From Lepidodermella squamata (taxonomy: Eukaryota > Gastrotricha): DNA of 64,000 nt. The position numbers and the translations under genes were made by a program. Below the pieces are notes generated by a model that saw nothing but the letters and a program-made list of their open reading frames with translations, was not told the origin of the DNA and ran no database searches. Within the stretch, counting starts at the first letter, position 1. Each line of letters starts with the position of its first letter. The stretch is from assembly GCA_047495785.1 (NCBI GenBank), contig JBLDXI010000046.1, positions 62,001-126,000 on the forward strand, read 5' to 3'. Shown here in pieces: positions 1 to 12,303 of the stretch.

Positions 1-53
1 GCCCGTATGCGACCGGGCAGCAGCACTTTACGAATCAGGCTAGGCCCCCAACC

Positions 54-303
54 CAGTGTGCGACTTTCAGGGGGGGATGGGGGGGATCATCCCCCCCAGC
101 TTGGCCGGGCCAGACAACAAAATGAGAATTTATCCCACTGTTTTGTTAATTTTGGAAGGTTCTGGGGCGTGTTTTAGTGGAAAATCTCCAAAATTTTCTC
201 GCTTCGCTCGGTTATTAGCCGAAATGACTCGTCCAACATCTTCAAACAGCAAAAAAAATTTTTCCATCCCCGGGAGCTCGCGGATCGAAGATCGCACCCT
301 GCC
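54..303 (+). repeat. Short interspersed repeat, family 2, copy 1
   Basis: It starts CAGTGTGCGA-CTTTCAGG, runs into a G-rich and C-rich stretch, then carries a block resembling TTTTCTCGCTTCGCTCGG and GCCGAAATGAC. The same modules recur in reverse order near 11.5-11.6 kb and 61.6-61.7 kb. The start CAGTGTGCGA is close to the ends of family 1, so both may be mobilised by the same machinery. No coding capacity is evident. Confidence 0.55.
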
Positions 304-740
304 CCAACCTGATCACTTGGGAATTTTAGTTGGGAGTTTTAGTTAGAAGCTATTACGACCGACTTAGGTCAATCGATTGCCTTGCCTTGTTAAATCAAAT
401 CTTTCCCTCTGTTCGCGATATTTCCTCTGTGAAGTCGACGTTTACATCGAGATTTAGATCATTGCAACATGAATAAGGATTGTATTTAATCCGCTACTGA
501 TATGCTTCTTTTATATCCATATTATTTCACGCGTGTCATCGCGGTTGGAAGCGTTGAACAAATTAACCAGCAGACATTATCGTGCTAATTAGCCCATCGC
601 AAGTAATTTCTAAGACACGCGCAATGCGCATTATTAATAAAAATACAAAGAAAGATCACCTGTCGTGCATGCGACACATTTGGCGTGGCTTCAAGTAAAG
701 CAGGAACATGTTGCGCGGCTTTGTTGTTCAATTCACAGGC
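304..740. other. Intergenic, nothing recognised
   Basis: Ordinary AT-rich sequence upstream of the receptor gene. I see no coding frame and no clear repeat. Confidence 0.5.
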
Positions 741-749
741 CTATAAAAG
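741..749 (+). promoter_or_regulatory. TATA box of the receptor gene
   Basis: CCTATAAAAG lies about 70 bases before the ATG at 818, a normal spacing for a TATA-driven animal promoter with a short leader. Confidence 0.5.
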
Positions 750-817
750 TTCTCAAAATCGGCTATAATAAATATCTATTTTTCCATAGATAGTCAAACT
801 TTTTGAAGCTTCGAATC

Positions 818-3800
818 ATGCTTTATCGGTACATTTTAATGGCTGTGCTAAGCTTTTCCATTGTTAAAGCTGATACTCTCAAAATCTTGCTACCTGTCCT
901 ACTTCCAATGACAGGCGACGATCCTCGAAACGGTGAAGGATGCCGAGCTGGCGTTGATGTAGCTATTGATGCTTTCAATGCTAGACGCGCAAAAGACTAC
1001 ACCGTCGAGCCGGTCTACTTGGACGAGGCTGGCGGTGCTCTGCAGGCTGCGAAGCGGCTAGTGGAATTCACGAGGCGTGGCCTAGGCCCATCAGAACAGC
1101 TCGCCCCAGTTGTTGTCGGGCCCTACTTTACCGGTGGATGCAAGGCAGTGGCGACGTTCGTACACCACCTTAATATGGTTCAGGTAATACAGCATGTCTT
1201 TCTTTCAAGGATTCAGTAGGTCCCATAATTAACCGACCAACGACCAAACCCAGGATGTCAAAACTTGAAACGCCTTTTTGCTTAGGGCATCAGGAATTTA
1301 GGGGAGTTTGATACTATGAAGTGATGGTGAAGCCTCAAAATTAAGAATTTAGAGGCAATAGCACCTAAACTCAGTGTGCGAAGTAGGATCCGGGAGCTGG
1401 GGTGTTTTCTACTTGTTTTCTAGGACCCAGCCGAGGGAACCAAAGGGTCCCCCCGTGGTTTTTCCAGCCTTTCTCTGGTTACAGTCCCGGAGCTGGGGTG
1501 TCGCGACACCCCAGCAATCATGTACTTCGCACCTTGCCTAAACTCTTTATCATGGCAAGGGGCAAGGGGCTCGTTCTTGTAACTTGAAAACGCAGCCACC
1601 TTGAAGGGGAGTTTGGGTCTTACTGGATCCACCTCTTGGAAGTTTCTAACTCTTAGGTTTCTGTAAACTTCCTATGAGCATAACTAGGTAGCGAAGTGGC
1701 GTTCTCTGTGGAAAAACTCCAAACTTTCAGTATGTAGCCTCCAAAAATCTTCGATCACCCTGGCAGATTATGAGCATTGCTGTCACGCCAAGCAACCATG
1801 CAACCTGGTCACATGACTTTGGGCAGTTAGAGTCTCTCCAAATTAACCACAAACCACAAGATAACAAAGATCAACATTACAAACGTCCAGGACTTTCAAA
1901 TCCCTTCATTGTGCCGTGGTAATAGGGGGTATCGTACCCCCCCTCCCTAGTCTGAAGCGAAGGTGGAAAACCGCAAAAAACCCCTGAAGGACCTTTCGGT
2001 CCGAGAATTTGGGGGTCTAGTTCAAGGATCTTACTTCGCCTTTATGTTTCGAAGGAGGAACATCGAAGGATAGTGAAAGGATTCGAAGGATTCATTGTTT
2101 CACTCCTATAAACATGACCTTATTTTGCCGACGTTTATTCAAAAGGTTGCCATGAGTTGTGGCGCCCCTGCTATGACAGCACAGCGACGTCTGCTGCCAA
2201 ATTTCTACCGCATTCGTTCCGCTGGCGATATCTCCGTCTTCGCCACGCTCCATCTGATCAAAAATATCGGCAAGTGGCAACGAATCGCGATTCTGACATG
2301 GGCTGGCAACGTCTACAACTACCAAATCGCCTCGATTCTACAACAAGAATCACTGAAACAAAACATTTCAGTGCCATTTTTCGAAATTGCCGCCGATGTG
2401 GATGAAGAAATCCTTACGCATCTTAAAAAATCCGACCTTAGAATTATCGCCTACCCAGTCGCTGAAAATTCCATGATCAACAAGTTTCTCTGCCTGACTT
2501 ATAAAATGGGCATGACCGGACCGCGGTACCTCTTCATCTTATCCTACGTTGGCTATGCTGACCCTGACAGCTTGCCCTTGAAAATTTCAGACGGGTGTAC
2601 GAGAGATATGATAAAAACGCAGTATTTGATCTCGAAATGGACCGGCGGCCAGTTGGAGGCCGATAATGCGACGAGAGTTTCCGAACTCGGCTACAATTTA
2701 ACAACTTTCGATGATCTTTACATCCGCAAAATCGGCTTATCAAAGCAGGTATGTGTTGTCTGAAAATTGTTTTCAAGCAGTAACATTTTCAAAAATTTCA
2801 AAAATTCAAAAAAGTTTGAATCAATTGGAAAATAGGAAAATTTAATTTTTTCAAAATACATAATTCGAAAAGAAAAATGGAAAATTTCGAATTTTAGCCT
2901 GATTTTTCTTCCCATTCAATCCCATTTTCAGGTTTTCACACCCTATTTTCTCTTGGCTATTAAGTTTAATTATACTATTTCTCATTGTTAGAAACCAGCC
3001 GATCATATAAAACGTGTCCTATGCCACGATGCTGCATTAAAAGGCCTTTTAATCCTGGATGATACTCAGAAATCCCTGTTACGCCTCAACATGAGCCTGC
3101 GAGACTACGCGACAGTTCCCCGAGAAATCGCAGCAATAGCTAACCAATCAGCTGCGAAAGTTGCTTACACTGGCCTGAGAGCTGGGTGGCTGCAATATTC
3201 CAGCCGCCTCGAGCTCGATAACGATCCTCAGGTCGTCGTACAGTGGACGCCTGAATACGGCCCGAAAGTCGAATACAAAACAGTTCTGAAGCCGGGCGAT
3301 AAGGAGGATCCTTACTCCTACAGAGCTTACAATTTCGAAATTATCGACCCTGTTAGTTGGAACACAAAAAACGGCGAACCTCCACTGCAGAATCGAACAA
3401 TACTGAGGATTACTGAGGACGTCCCTCTAACCTTCCTATACTCAATGCCAAGTTTAGCAATCGCATCTTTACTGGTCCAAATTATTCTGTCGATTTACTT
3501 TAGGAAGTTTTCCCTCTTAGTTATAACTGGTCTCTTGTTGAACGCATCTTGTATCGCGTTTTCTGTCCCAACATCGATTTCACCGTCTGTGATTTGCGTT
3601 ACTCGCCCTGTTTTCGTTGTGCTATCCTTCGTAATACTTCACATTGTCATAAAGTCCCAGCTTATCAATCTTAAAGGCTCTCAAGGTAGTAGAGCGATTT
3701 ACAAAGCTCATACCGCGACAACAACGTTCCACACAATCGACAATAGGCAGCCGTCTCCTAGAGGCGATAACGTTTTTCTAGAATTACCGCCAACGGTTTC

Positions 3801-4266
3801 GATAAAATCAGCTAAGAAATGCAATAGATATATTGTTATGATACCTGTCATTCTTGATGTTGCAATTCTAATCATTTGGCTGTGTTCCGACCCGGTTAAA
3901 TCTAACATCGCTACATCCTCGCTGCCTGTTTATGATCTAATTTCGGACACACTTCAATTTAGTGAAACTGTTGTTTGCTCGTCTAATAATTATACGGCAT
4001 GGCTATTGACTCTGGCGCTTAGCAACGCCTTGAAGTTGATCTTCGAAGGCGTGTTGGTCTTTTTGATTGGCACATCAACGGCGATGAGGTCTCTGAGTGA
4101 GTTTCGAGCGGCGCGTGTCATTGTTGTTAATAGCGCATCACTGTTTTTCGGATCGTTGCTCCTCATTGTAGCGCTGCAAGCTGCGACAGGCCAGCTCGAG
4201 GCGCTAGCCATTGCGACGTTTCTACTGTCAGGCGTTTTAACATGTGTTTTTGCTCATTTCCGGTAG
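818..4266 (+). CDS. Class C GPCR, GABA-B-receptor-like
   Basis: Three exons, 818-1183, 2146-2748 and 2992-4266, all joined in phase 0, give 747 aa. Residues 1-18 are a signal peptide (start MLYRYILMAVLSF; the open frame extends 5' only through a TTG). A periplasmic-binding-protein-like extracellular domain follows, with GPYFTGGC and LPNFYRIRS resembling the GABA-B ligand-binding lobe. Seven hydrophobic segments fill the C-terminal half, and Cys residues before TM3 (SVICVTRP) and before TM5 (TVVCSSNN) could form the class C disulfide. It is shorter than typical GABA-B subunits, has almost no cytoplasmic tail (ends FAHFR) and so no coiled coil for heterodimerisation. It presumably couples a small extracellular ligand to G proteins at the plasma membrane; the ligand is unknown. 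Its last 340 bases are copied near 10.1-10.4 kb. Confidence 0.82.
1374..1532. repeat. TIR repeat, family 1, copy in receptor intron 1
   Basis: Bounded by GTGTGCGAAGTA on the left and TACTTCGCAC on the right, with CCGGGAGCTGGGGTG and CGACACCCCAGC inside. Related copies are at 12.6, 38.8 and 51.4 kb. It is a non-autonomous (MITE-like) element inside the 962-bp intron. Confidence 0.65.
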
Positions 4267-4636
4267 TTCGATGTGTCAATGGTTTATCTGAAGTCTGAGG
4301 TTAAATATAAAATATAAATCAATTGAAAAATATGATTGTTATCGTATAGCGGCAACCTTGGCAGCTTCCTGTGTGGGGTGCTTATGCTGTTAAAAGACCC
4401 TCGGAGCCTAATTATTCGTGCTGGATGTCAAATCTAACCTCACCAAAGTTTTTATTATTTAATGAAATCTCTTAGATAGATGATTGTAACGATTTTAGCT
4501 CATCATGACTTTGGTTAATTTCCTTCGGCTATGAATAATGAAACACTTCCTCGATGGCTGTGACAAAGTACAGCATGGCTCACAAATGCACCGCACACGA
4601 AATTCTCAGGGTATATATAGCCGTCTCAGACAATCA
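4267..4636. other. Gap between convergent genes
   Basis: 3' flanks of the receptor (+) and Cys-rich copy A (-). A stretch near 4315-4335 is also partly kept behind the receptor fragment at 10.48 kb. Nothing else recognised. Confidence 0.5.
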
Positions 4637-5667
4637 TCACACAAGCTGACAAGTCTCAAAGCCCGTAACGCCATATGCGATGCCGTCGGTATCAAACGCT
4701 AAACCATCCTGCACGATAATCCCGCAACACTTTTGGTAGGTTTCAGCAACGAAAGTATTAGGCGGTGCTGTGGTCTAAACAAGAAAATAACTATTACAAT
4801 GAGCAAACATTTCAGTCCAAAATCTACCGGTCCAGAGGTGACAGCAACACCGTCCGGATAATATGCGGTGTAAGGGAAGCGAATACATTTTCCATTCCGG
4901 GTATTAGCACGGTTACCGTTTACTTTGTACGCCTTATCGGTGTCGACTGTACCGATGCAAGCCAATACAGGTGGAGAGCCAGGAACAATCTCGTATAGCA
5001 GAGAATTAGTTCCTTGCGCTGCTGTGCAACATTCAGCGAAAGAGCTGAAAGTTTTCTTCGGAGCCGTCGATGCCTGATGAAAGGAAACCGTCTGTTAAAT
5101 TTCAGTTGAATCAGTTAATTCTTACAGTTGTTCCTGTTAAAAGAACAGAATCACATGCTCCAGCATTCGCTGTGCAGAATGGCACATTCGGCTTTGTGAT
5201 TGTTGCATCACCGCCTTGCGTCGTGGTTATTAAACACAGCTTGTAGGTGAGCTGATGGTGAATGAAAATTCACGGGCGATTAACGTTTCAGAAAATGGCT
5301 ATGAATTCAAGCTTACAGGGCTCGCGCAGGTTTGTCCTGACGGGCATTGAGTTGCTGACGTTGCGATGCAATTATTCGACGATTTATCGCAAACATTGGC
5401 GGCAGGCGTGCAGGTTTGGCCGCTCGGGCACGAAGATGAAGCAGCTTTTGTCACACAGCTGTTCGCCGTTGTATCGCATACAACACAGGTAGATCCAGGG
5501 ATACAGGCGTTGGCTGTAGCATAACAGGCCTGGCCATTAGGACAGGTTCCGGGATATTCCGTGACTGTTGCTGACCTCGGGCAAGACGTTGTCGAGGCAG
5601 GGCACGCAGTGACAGTGGCACAGACGGTGGCCAGTAGAGCGAAGGCTAAAGTTTCAAGTTTTGACAT
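4637..5667 (-). CDS. Secreted Cys-rich protein, copy A
   Basis: Exons 5667-5317, 5239-5126, 5073-4828 and 4774-4637, all phase 0, give 282 aa. Start chosen at MSKLETLAFALL; residues 1-21 are a signal peptide ending in VTA before the first Cys. Exon 1 is a Cys/Ser/Thr-rich domain with repeated CPSGQTC blocks, longer than in the other copies. Exon 2 has the family pattern LC...FCTANAGAC; exon 3 has CC, then C...RFP; exon 4 has CC and ends TGFETCQLV. I do not recognise the domain by name. Introns are only 52-77 bp. It is the most diverged member and lacks the promoter module shared by B, E and F. Function unknown; secreted, probably disulfide-bonded. Confidence 0.72.
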
Positions 5668-6320
5668 AATTCTCAAGTAATTACGTCGTAAGCAGCTTCA
5701 TCCCGTTAAAATTATCTGTTTTTTTTCCTCCGAGAATGGCCGACGAAATTCTGCCAGGGCATGCTCCCGTTCTGGTGCCGTATATTGTTGCGCACGGCCG
5801 CTGCACCTGGTCGCATTCTGAGGTTGGCGTCGAGAAAACTTGGTGGAAAAGTACGCATCATAATATATAGGAGTCGTATATGCTGCAAAATGATCTTCAA
5901 CTGCGCGCGGCGGCATCTATCTAGTGCTAATGTGTTGATGTTATTATATCAAAAACAACACCAGCGGCATTGATACGACGGATATGTATAACATCGCGTT
6001 GCCAGAACTAGCAATGGCTTGGATATCTATTTAACGTATCAGAAGTGGTCGGCCTGACGATCGTAATACATGCTGTGAGCGGCCAAGCTAAGGAAAGAAA
6101 CTTAACAACTGGGGCTGCAAAATTAAGACGAACGCGAGTTTTACTAATGGCACTGCTATTGCGATATCTGATCTATATCTGATTTTCTAGAGTTTTGTAT
6201 TCATTGTCGCGATCGCGTTCCGGCCATCATAGCAGCCTGGTCCGGCCGACGATTTCCAATGCGATATATGCGGCGGAAAATTCAAGAACAACCACGGTCT
6301 CTGAACAAGCAACGAGGGAA
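5668..6320. other. Intergenic, nothing firm
   Basis: Upstream flank of copy A and start of the copia remnant. Open frames here are short, overlap on both strands and have no recognisable protein features. Confidence 0.4.
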
Positions 6321-6329
6321 GAAGGCACA

Positions 6330-6990
6330 ATGGTGCTTGTTAGAGACGTGATTTACGACGTCGATTTCAACGTCGATATCACACCGCAAACCGATGAACA
6401 ACCCATAGAGATGATAGTTTTAAGGTGGAGGAAACTGGCCAGCCTACCCCTCATGCCTTCGAACGGCTGGAGGTAAAACGACATCTCCGAGTTGACCGCA
6501 GACAGCCTAATTGGTTTGGTTTCTCTAAACTCGACGAGCCTGATTCCGACGTCTATCTCAACAAGCGGGATAACGCCACCGAGGTGGAGCATGCAGCTAT
6601 TTCGGCCGAAAACAATGATCCCGTCACCTACGAGCAAGCCATGGCAAGTCCTGATCGTCTTCAATGGCAAAGAGCTGTCGAGGAGGAAATGAGAGCGCTA
6701 AGACGAAACAATACCTTTGCGGTAGTGCCACGTCCGAAAGACAAGAAGGTCCTCGGTAGTCGTTTGTATTCAAACGTAAACGTGACCGAAACGGCCAGGT
6801 AGTCACCTGGAAAGCGTGTTTTGTATGTCAAGGTCACAGACAGCGCCCCGGAGTCCCCGGAATCTCCTACGACATCGACCATGTGTATGCTGCTGTTGCG
6901 AAAACTACGACCGTCCGACTGGTACTAGCCATCGCAGCTATGAATTCCTGGCCCGTGTACCAACTCGACGTGTGTTCGGCTGAGGTGGCA
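6330..6990 (+). pseudogene. Ty1/copia retrotransposon remnant (RT start)
   Basis: The frame around 6425-6755 reads like the linker and first RT segment of a copia polyprotein (PVTYEQAMASPDRLQWQRAV, then EEEMRALRRNNTFAVVPRPK). Near 6762 the frame slips, and the next reading frame continues FVFKRKRDRNGQVVTWKA ... TTTVRLVLAIAAMNSW ... YQLDV, the copia order before the first catalytic Asp. After about 6985 similarity is lost. With one frameshift and only a small part of pol left, it is dead. I could not locate LTRs. Confidence 0.75.
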
Positions 6991-8585
6991 CCGAGGTGGG
7001 CACCACGGCAGGGAGAAAACCATTGACGACCGGTTCTCGCGGTGGGATGGGGACAATGGTGTTAGCTAGAAAAAGAACGCTGATTCGGTTGACCGGTTTC
7101 CCTAACTCGGTGGCGTGATCCTAAAGGAGTGTTCTAGTAGCGCACAACTTATGCGGTCGAAGGATCGGCTATTTCGGACTTTAACCCCGTGATATATAAA
7201 CTGAAATGAAGAAATAATAAAATTACTGTTTTCCGAGCACATCAAACGCGTCGTAAATCACGCCTCTTGTCTAGCTAGTCAGCTGAACCAGCCGGTGTAG
7301 CGTATTAATCGGCCCCCCTCAGTAACTGTTCCCCTCTAGGAACAAACATATAGTAGCCACAGGTGTTAATGGCCTACCCAGCCGATAAGGCCCTTACCCC
7401 TAGAACGATCTATCCCCCTACATTCAGGTGAATGATGCAGGTGTAAAAGTTGACACGTTTGTACGAAAAACAATGAACAAATAAATGGGTGAATGCGCGC
7501 GTAATTTTGACGGTGTCACTTGATAAGCGCCGCACGACTTGTCGCGTTGAGAGCGTTGAGACTGCGTTGAGAATATTAGTATTTTTTCCGAGTTCGAAAA
7601 TTGAGCAATAGTGAAGAAATCGAGCAATCATTCCAGGAGACGTTTATTTTAGGGAGGCAATTATTAAAACGAAAACGTCGTATCATCACTTTGGTTGATA
7701 TGAGCAGTCTTGAAAAGGCAAGCCGTACTAAGTAAAATTTCGATTCAGAATCCCCCTGTCCACGTGATTCTCCTGGTTTTGCGCTGTTTTTTCAGCCGCT
7801 ATTATTCGAGGCGGGTTGTTTTTAACCCACTACTTATATGTATGAAATATATGCGACACGACCTGTCCAACGTAAAAATTGACCACGTGGCAGTAAAGCA
7901 ATAAATTTATTACACCCCCTAATTATCTCCTGATCTATGATGACTGCGAAAATTCTGAAAAAAGAAACGGATTCAGCGTATGAAATTTACTCCTCGATTT
8001 CAATCGATTTCAATCACATGAAAATTTAGTTTTTTTTTTCATTTTGTGTTTTCATGATCGCGATACATGTTTCTAGGGTAACTTTTTACGAGGAATTCAA
8101 TGGCGCAGTCCATTTTTCGATATTGATTTTTCCTGTATCGATTTTCGACCATCGATTTATTGATTATTGATTATTGGCTGATCGATCGATTTTAGACTTT
8201 TAACCCCCTTCCAGTGTTAGCAGAATTATGCTGGAAGGGCACGACTTTGTTTAACTACACGTTTACAGGTAAATTTCATGTTTTTATACCAATCTATATA
8301 TCTTCGAGTCATATTGGCTTCAACACATTCTTGAACCATTTTTCTGCCACCAGGGGCGTAAGCTCACCCCCTCAACCGTCAGCCGCCTGTGCTAGGGGTG
8401 GGCATTTTCCCCCCTTCCCCCCCGGAGTCGGAACACTGCCCGGACGATTTTGATGCTGCGGCAACGGCCTTTTTCTGCCTTCTAATCGACTGCTGGTTCG
8501 ATTGCTTTAATGGCGAAAGCAACTCCGAGGGTACCAGCAAGCCCGAGTCGTACCGCTTGAAACCAAACCTGCTCCGTACGAAAGA
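6991..8585. other. Intergenic, AT-rich, nothing recognised
   Basis: No coding frame I can support. Around 8100-8200 there is a run of overlapping ATCGAT/TTGATTATTG words, and 8340-8430 holds a G/C-rich spot; neither matches the repeat families elsewhere in the window. Confidence 0.4.
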
Positions 8586-8589
8586 CCCG

Positions 8590-9438
8590 ACGATAAGCGA
8601 CTGACCTGGCTTGAGGAAACCTTCGTTCCATTAATCAAAGCTATCAACCAGGATAACAAAGCCGATAAATCTACTCTTTCCTGGCAAGCCAATCGGGCAT
8701 TGATCGAAACGACTACGAACATGGCGTCTTTGATTTGCTTCTGCTTGGCTCAAGGAGTCAAACAGTTTTACCCAGCAAGAGCGAATCAAGACGCAAATGA
8801 GATGCTTTTCAATCAATTCCGTAGAGACGGCAATTCCTCGAAATCCAACCCCACCTTCAGAGCTATTTCAGCGCCGTTCTGGGATATTGCGAGTTGCCGG
8901 CGGTTACTGGGGCGTATCTCGCGGGGGAAATGTGAAAGCTCGAGGGGCGGTTGCCTCACTGAGTATCAAAGTCGCGCGGCAGTTGAAGAAAAGTGCCTTC
9001 GAGAAGTCTCGGCAGTCCAGCATGCATCGTGTTCATTTGCCCAGCCATCTCACATTCGACCACAACGCCATCGCATGGGTAGGCGGATTTATCACGAAAA
9101 AACTGGGCCTCAAACCGACCGAGGCGTACCACAGTGACTACGTCGAGTTGCGCTCGCGCGGTGGTGCCACCCAGCCGAACGGCGACGTTATGGCCATCAT
9201 TAAGGTGGCTCTTTCAGCGAAGTACCGTGAAGATTTGACTACTTTCAAAAAGCTGGATGATGTGGCAAATCGTATGGGCGGCGAGTTGAACAAAATCAAA
9301 GAAAAATCGATCATTCTCCCGACTTTGTGCCGCCTCAAATACATCTTGGCACGAAAAACCGTGAGATTTTATCGCCAAAAATTTGGAGCATCCTCCTTAT
9401 CACTGCGTTCAAGTCTAAAGCAATTCAAAAAAGACTAA
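8590..9438 (+). pseudogene. Unidentified coding remnant in two frames
   Basis: About 8590-8890 reads openly as one protein (DDKRLTWLEETFVPLIKAIN ... NMASLICFCLAQGVKQFYP). A second frame, open from 8797 and persuasive from about 8890, continues as GILRVAGGYWGVSRGGNVKA ... RQLKKSAFEKSR and ends at 9438. The two look like one gene broken by a frameshift: the composition changes smoothly and the overlap is only about 100 bases. I do not recognise the family; neighbouring retroelement debris suggests an element-borne gene, but a lost host gene is possible. No signal peptide or membrane segment. Confidence 0.4.
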
Positions 9439-9593
9439 TTATTTTCCGTTTTATTTTTGACGATTTTCGTCCGATTTGCTCAGCTTTACCCTTGTGATAG
9501 TGAAAATATTTACCGAAGCAATAAAAATCATGATTTTCTAAAATTGATCTATGGTTTTTCATCTTTTCACTTGCAAAGTAGCACTTACGGCGT

Positions 9594-10436
9594 ATGAAAG
9601 ACTCTTTTTTCTCGAAATCAGCAGTTTCATCACAAAATCTGGCGCCAAAAGATAATGAGATGATTCATCTCATTATTTTCAAAACGCGACCTTCGACCTC
9701 ATTATCTCTCATTTCACTTTTTTCTCGTAAAAAGCCCAGCTGCGGCGTCCTAGCTATGTCTCATGGGCGAAGAAGGTCCAAAAGGAGAGGTAAAGGTAAG
9801 AAAATTCATAATCAAGCTGTCGAAAACAAAATTTGTACGAATTCCGAATTACTCAAACACGAACAAATCGGGACAATAAATGTAGGAACATTTAACGAAA
9901 ACGATTTTGATATTTTGGAAACGTTTGAATACAATAATCTTATGGCAATGGGGCTCCAGGAGGTCAGGAGGACAGGTTCCGGGGAGCTAGAAATCGGTAA
10001 ACACATCATGTATTACTCTGGAAGAAAGGAAGCGCAGAGAGGTGTCAGAGTCGTTATTAGAAACAAAATAAATAATATTTCCGACCGAATGATGACAGTT
10101 TATGACCTAACTTCGGAAACACTTCATTTTAGTGAAACCGTTGTTTGCTCGTCTAACAACTATACAGCATGGCTTTTGACTCTAGCTCTTAGCAACGCGT
10201 TGAAGTTGGTCTTCGAAGGCGTGTTGGCCTTTTTGATTGGTACGACAACGGCGATGAGGTCTTTGAGTGATTTTCGAGCGGCGCGTATCGTTGTTGCTAA
10301 CAGCGCTTCACTGTTTTTCGGATCGTTGCTCCTCATTGTTGCATTGCAAACAGCTACAAGTCAGCTTTTGGCGCTGGCCATTGCGACTTTCATGCTTTCA
10401 GGTGTTATGACCTGTGTTTTCGCTCATTTTCGGTAG
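9594..10436 (+). pseudogene. LINE endonuclease fused to receptor C-terminal half
   Basis: A single open frame of 280 codons. The first part, to about 10090, is the N-terminal AP-endonuclease region of an RTE-type LINE (TINVGTFNENDFDILETFEY, GLQEVRRTGSGELEIG, YYSGRKEAQRGVRVV). From about 10095 it becomes, without a frame break, a close copy of the receptor's last 114 codons (TM5-TM7 and the same stop, FAHFR), and some similarity continues after the stop. The nominal first Met is in LINE-like sequence. Whether it is transcribed cannot be told; most likely a chance fusion made by duplication and insertion, but the intact frame is notable. Confidence 0.72.
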
Positions 10437-11483
10437 TGTGAAATATCAACCTGTGGCTACTTATATAATTAAAATTGACAAATATGATCAGTTCTGAATT
10501 CAGTTTTCGATTTGGTATGGATTTAGCGAGGACATTCAAAGTCTAGTCCTGCTATAGATCTCAAATCTAATGTAGCCCAAGCCATACACTGTGGTCTGAA
10601 ACAAGAGAGCGAAGTAGGACAGCCAAACTTGTTAGGATAAGGAAAATCGACATAAGGATCTTGGCACCAAACGCAACCAACTTGAAAATGATGTCTTTTT
10701 CTAAAATTTCGGGCATATCAGGTCATGATCTCAAAGTGATGATCAGGCCTCATGCAAGAAAATGGCGCAGAAATTCACGCTCTTCTTTGGATTTCTTGTA
10801 ATAAATCGCGATACTCTAAACATATTTGAAAGCTCATTTTGGACAAATAAACTTTTGGAAATGGGCTCTGCTTCCCATCTGATTCGGTTCCGCCACAAGC
10901 TAATTTAGGTCAGCTAATAATGAAACACCATATCTATGTTTTCCTTATCCCTAAAGTTACATATACTTTTTCAAAAGATTTCGTTTGTAAGGACTAGTTA
11001 TCAAAGCATGGTTCATTTACAAGACACCCTTCGACAATGAAAATTTTCAAATTGAAGATCTACCCGCCGATATTATGGTGATACCGGTAGAAAATATAGG
11101 CTATAGGAATTAAGTAACACCTGAAAAAATCGCATTTAAAATTGCAATGACACGACCAAGTTACCAAGTCACCAAGTCACCAAGCTATCTGGACGACAAC
11201 ACGCGAGCGACCGTGGCTGATGGACGACAGCAATGGCTGACTGGACTTTGACCCGGAAAATCGGAAACATAATATTGCGAACAGATTGAACTACTAGTGA
11301 AGAATGCGGATTTCTTCAAATCATTGCGTTTTCATATAGGTAATGCTCACGTCGCTGAGCGGTAATAAAATTGATTAAAAGTGACTGGTAATTAGGCATT
11401 TACTCCCAGTGTGCTAATGACTCGGAGAGGGTTACAAGGTGCGACATTTGCCCCTAGCGCCTGCACTTTGAATATCTGCGAGA
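10437..11483. other. Intergenic, nothing recognised
   Basis: The first about 60 bases resemble the receptor 3' flank. At 11155-11180 the words ACCAAGTC repeat three times in tandem. Nothing else seen. Confidence 0.4.
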
Positions 11484-11645
11484 GCAGGATGCGATCTTGG
11501 ATCCCGGAGCTGCCAGGGATGGAAAATTGTGTTCTTTTTGCCGAAATGACTTGTTAGTCATTTCAGGTAAAAAGCGAGCGAATCGAGAAAATTTTGAAGA
11601 ATCATCCCTTAATGTGATCCCCCATCCCCCTGAAATTCGCACACT
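11484..11645 (-). repeat. Family 2 repeat, copy 2
   Basis: Inverted relative to copy 1. It reads out to CCCCCTGAAATTCGCACACTG at the right end and includes GCCGAAATGAC and GAGCGAATCGAGAAAATTTT. Flanked by unrelated sequence. Confidence 0.5.
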
Positions 11646-11868
11646 GCATACTAGTACATACTACATACTACGAATATCGAATTTTCCCAAAGTGGCTATA
11701 TTCACAAATTGAGCCGCATTCACATTTTGGTTCATAAGGCATTTTCACCTTCTGTAACCTCGAAGTTCATTAAGGCTTTTACAGCTGAGCTTTCCAACTC
11801 ACTATGCATGAATGACTCATAAATAAAGGCTATGAAAGAAGCGTGTGCATTAAGGCTAAGTAGGAATA

Positions 11869-12303
11869 TACCGTAGTTACCGAAATATAAGCCCCCACTC
11901 GTTTAGAAGCCTGTCTCGATTAGAAGCCTAGGTAAATTGAAATTCGTTGATGCATAGTCCTATCTCGAATAGTAGCCTATGCTACTACGGCACGTGTGCT
12001 CTGCTGCGCTTAACGGTATTTAAAAACGAAAAATGCGTGAAGATGTGTAATAATCTGCTGTTTATGATGATTTTAGTGAAAGCTTTCCTTATTAGTCTTG
12101 ATTTCCAGCTATTAGACGACCTAGCTAATAACTAATAGTGAATACTTGAGTTTTGAGATTGAAAGACGGAAAGTAACGTCAGGTCTCCGTTGCATAAGCC
12201 TATCTCAAATAGAAGCCTAGTCTTGAATAGAAGCCTACTTTTCCCCATTTTTCGAGGTATCATTTTTGCACAAGCCCGGGTTAGTATTTCGGTAACTACG
12301 GTA
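11869..12303. repeat. 435-bp element with TACCGTAGTTACC inverted ends
   Basis: Left end TACCGTAGTTACCGAAATA, right end the inverted copy (TATTTCGGTAACTACGGTA). Inside, short blocks such as AATAGAAGCCTA and AATAGTAGCCTA repeat. No transposase: a MITE. Ends resemble those of the 52.47-53.02 kb element. Confidence 0.75.

Noticed and set aside
1402-1632. Short frames on both strands in receptor intron 1
   Set aside because: They belong to the family 1 repeat and its flank, and the same words recur in non-coding copies elsewhere.
4608-4620. GTATATATAG as a plus-strand promoter
   Set aside because: It lies just past the 3' end of minus-strand copy A and no plus-strand gene starts nearby.
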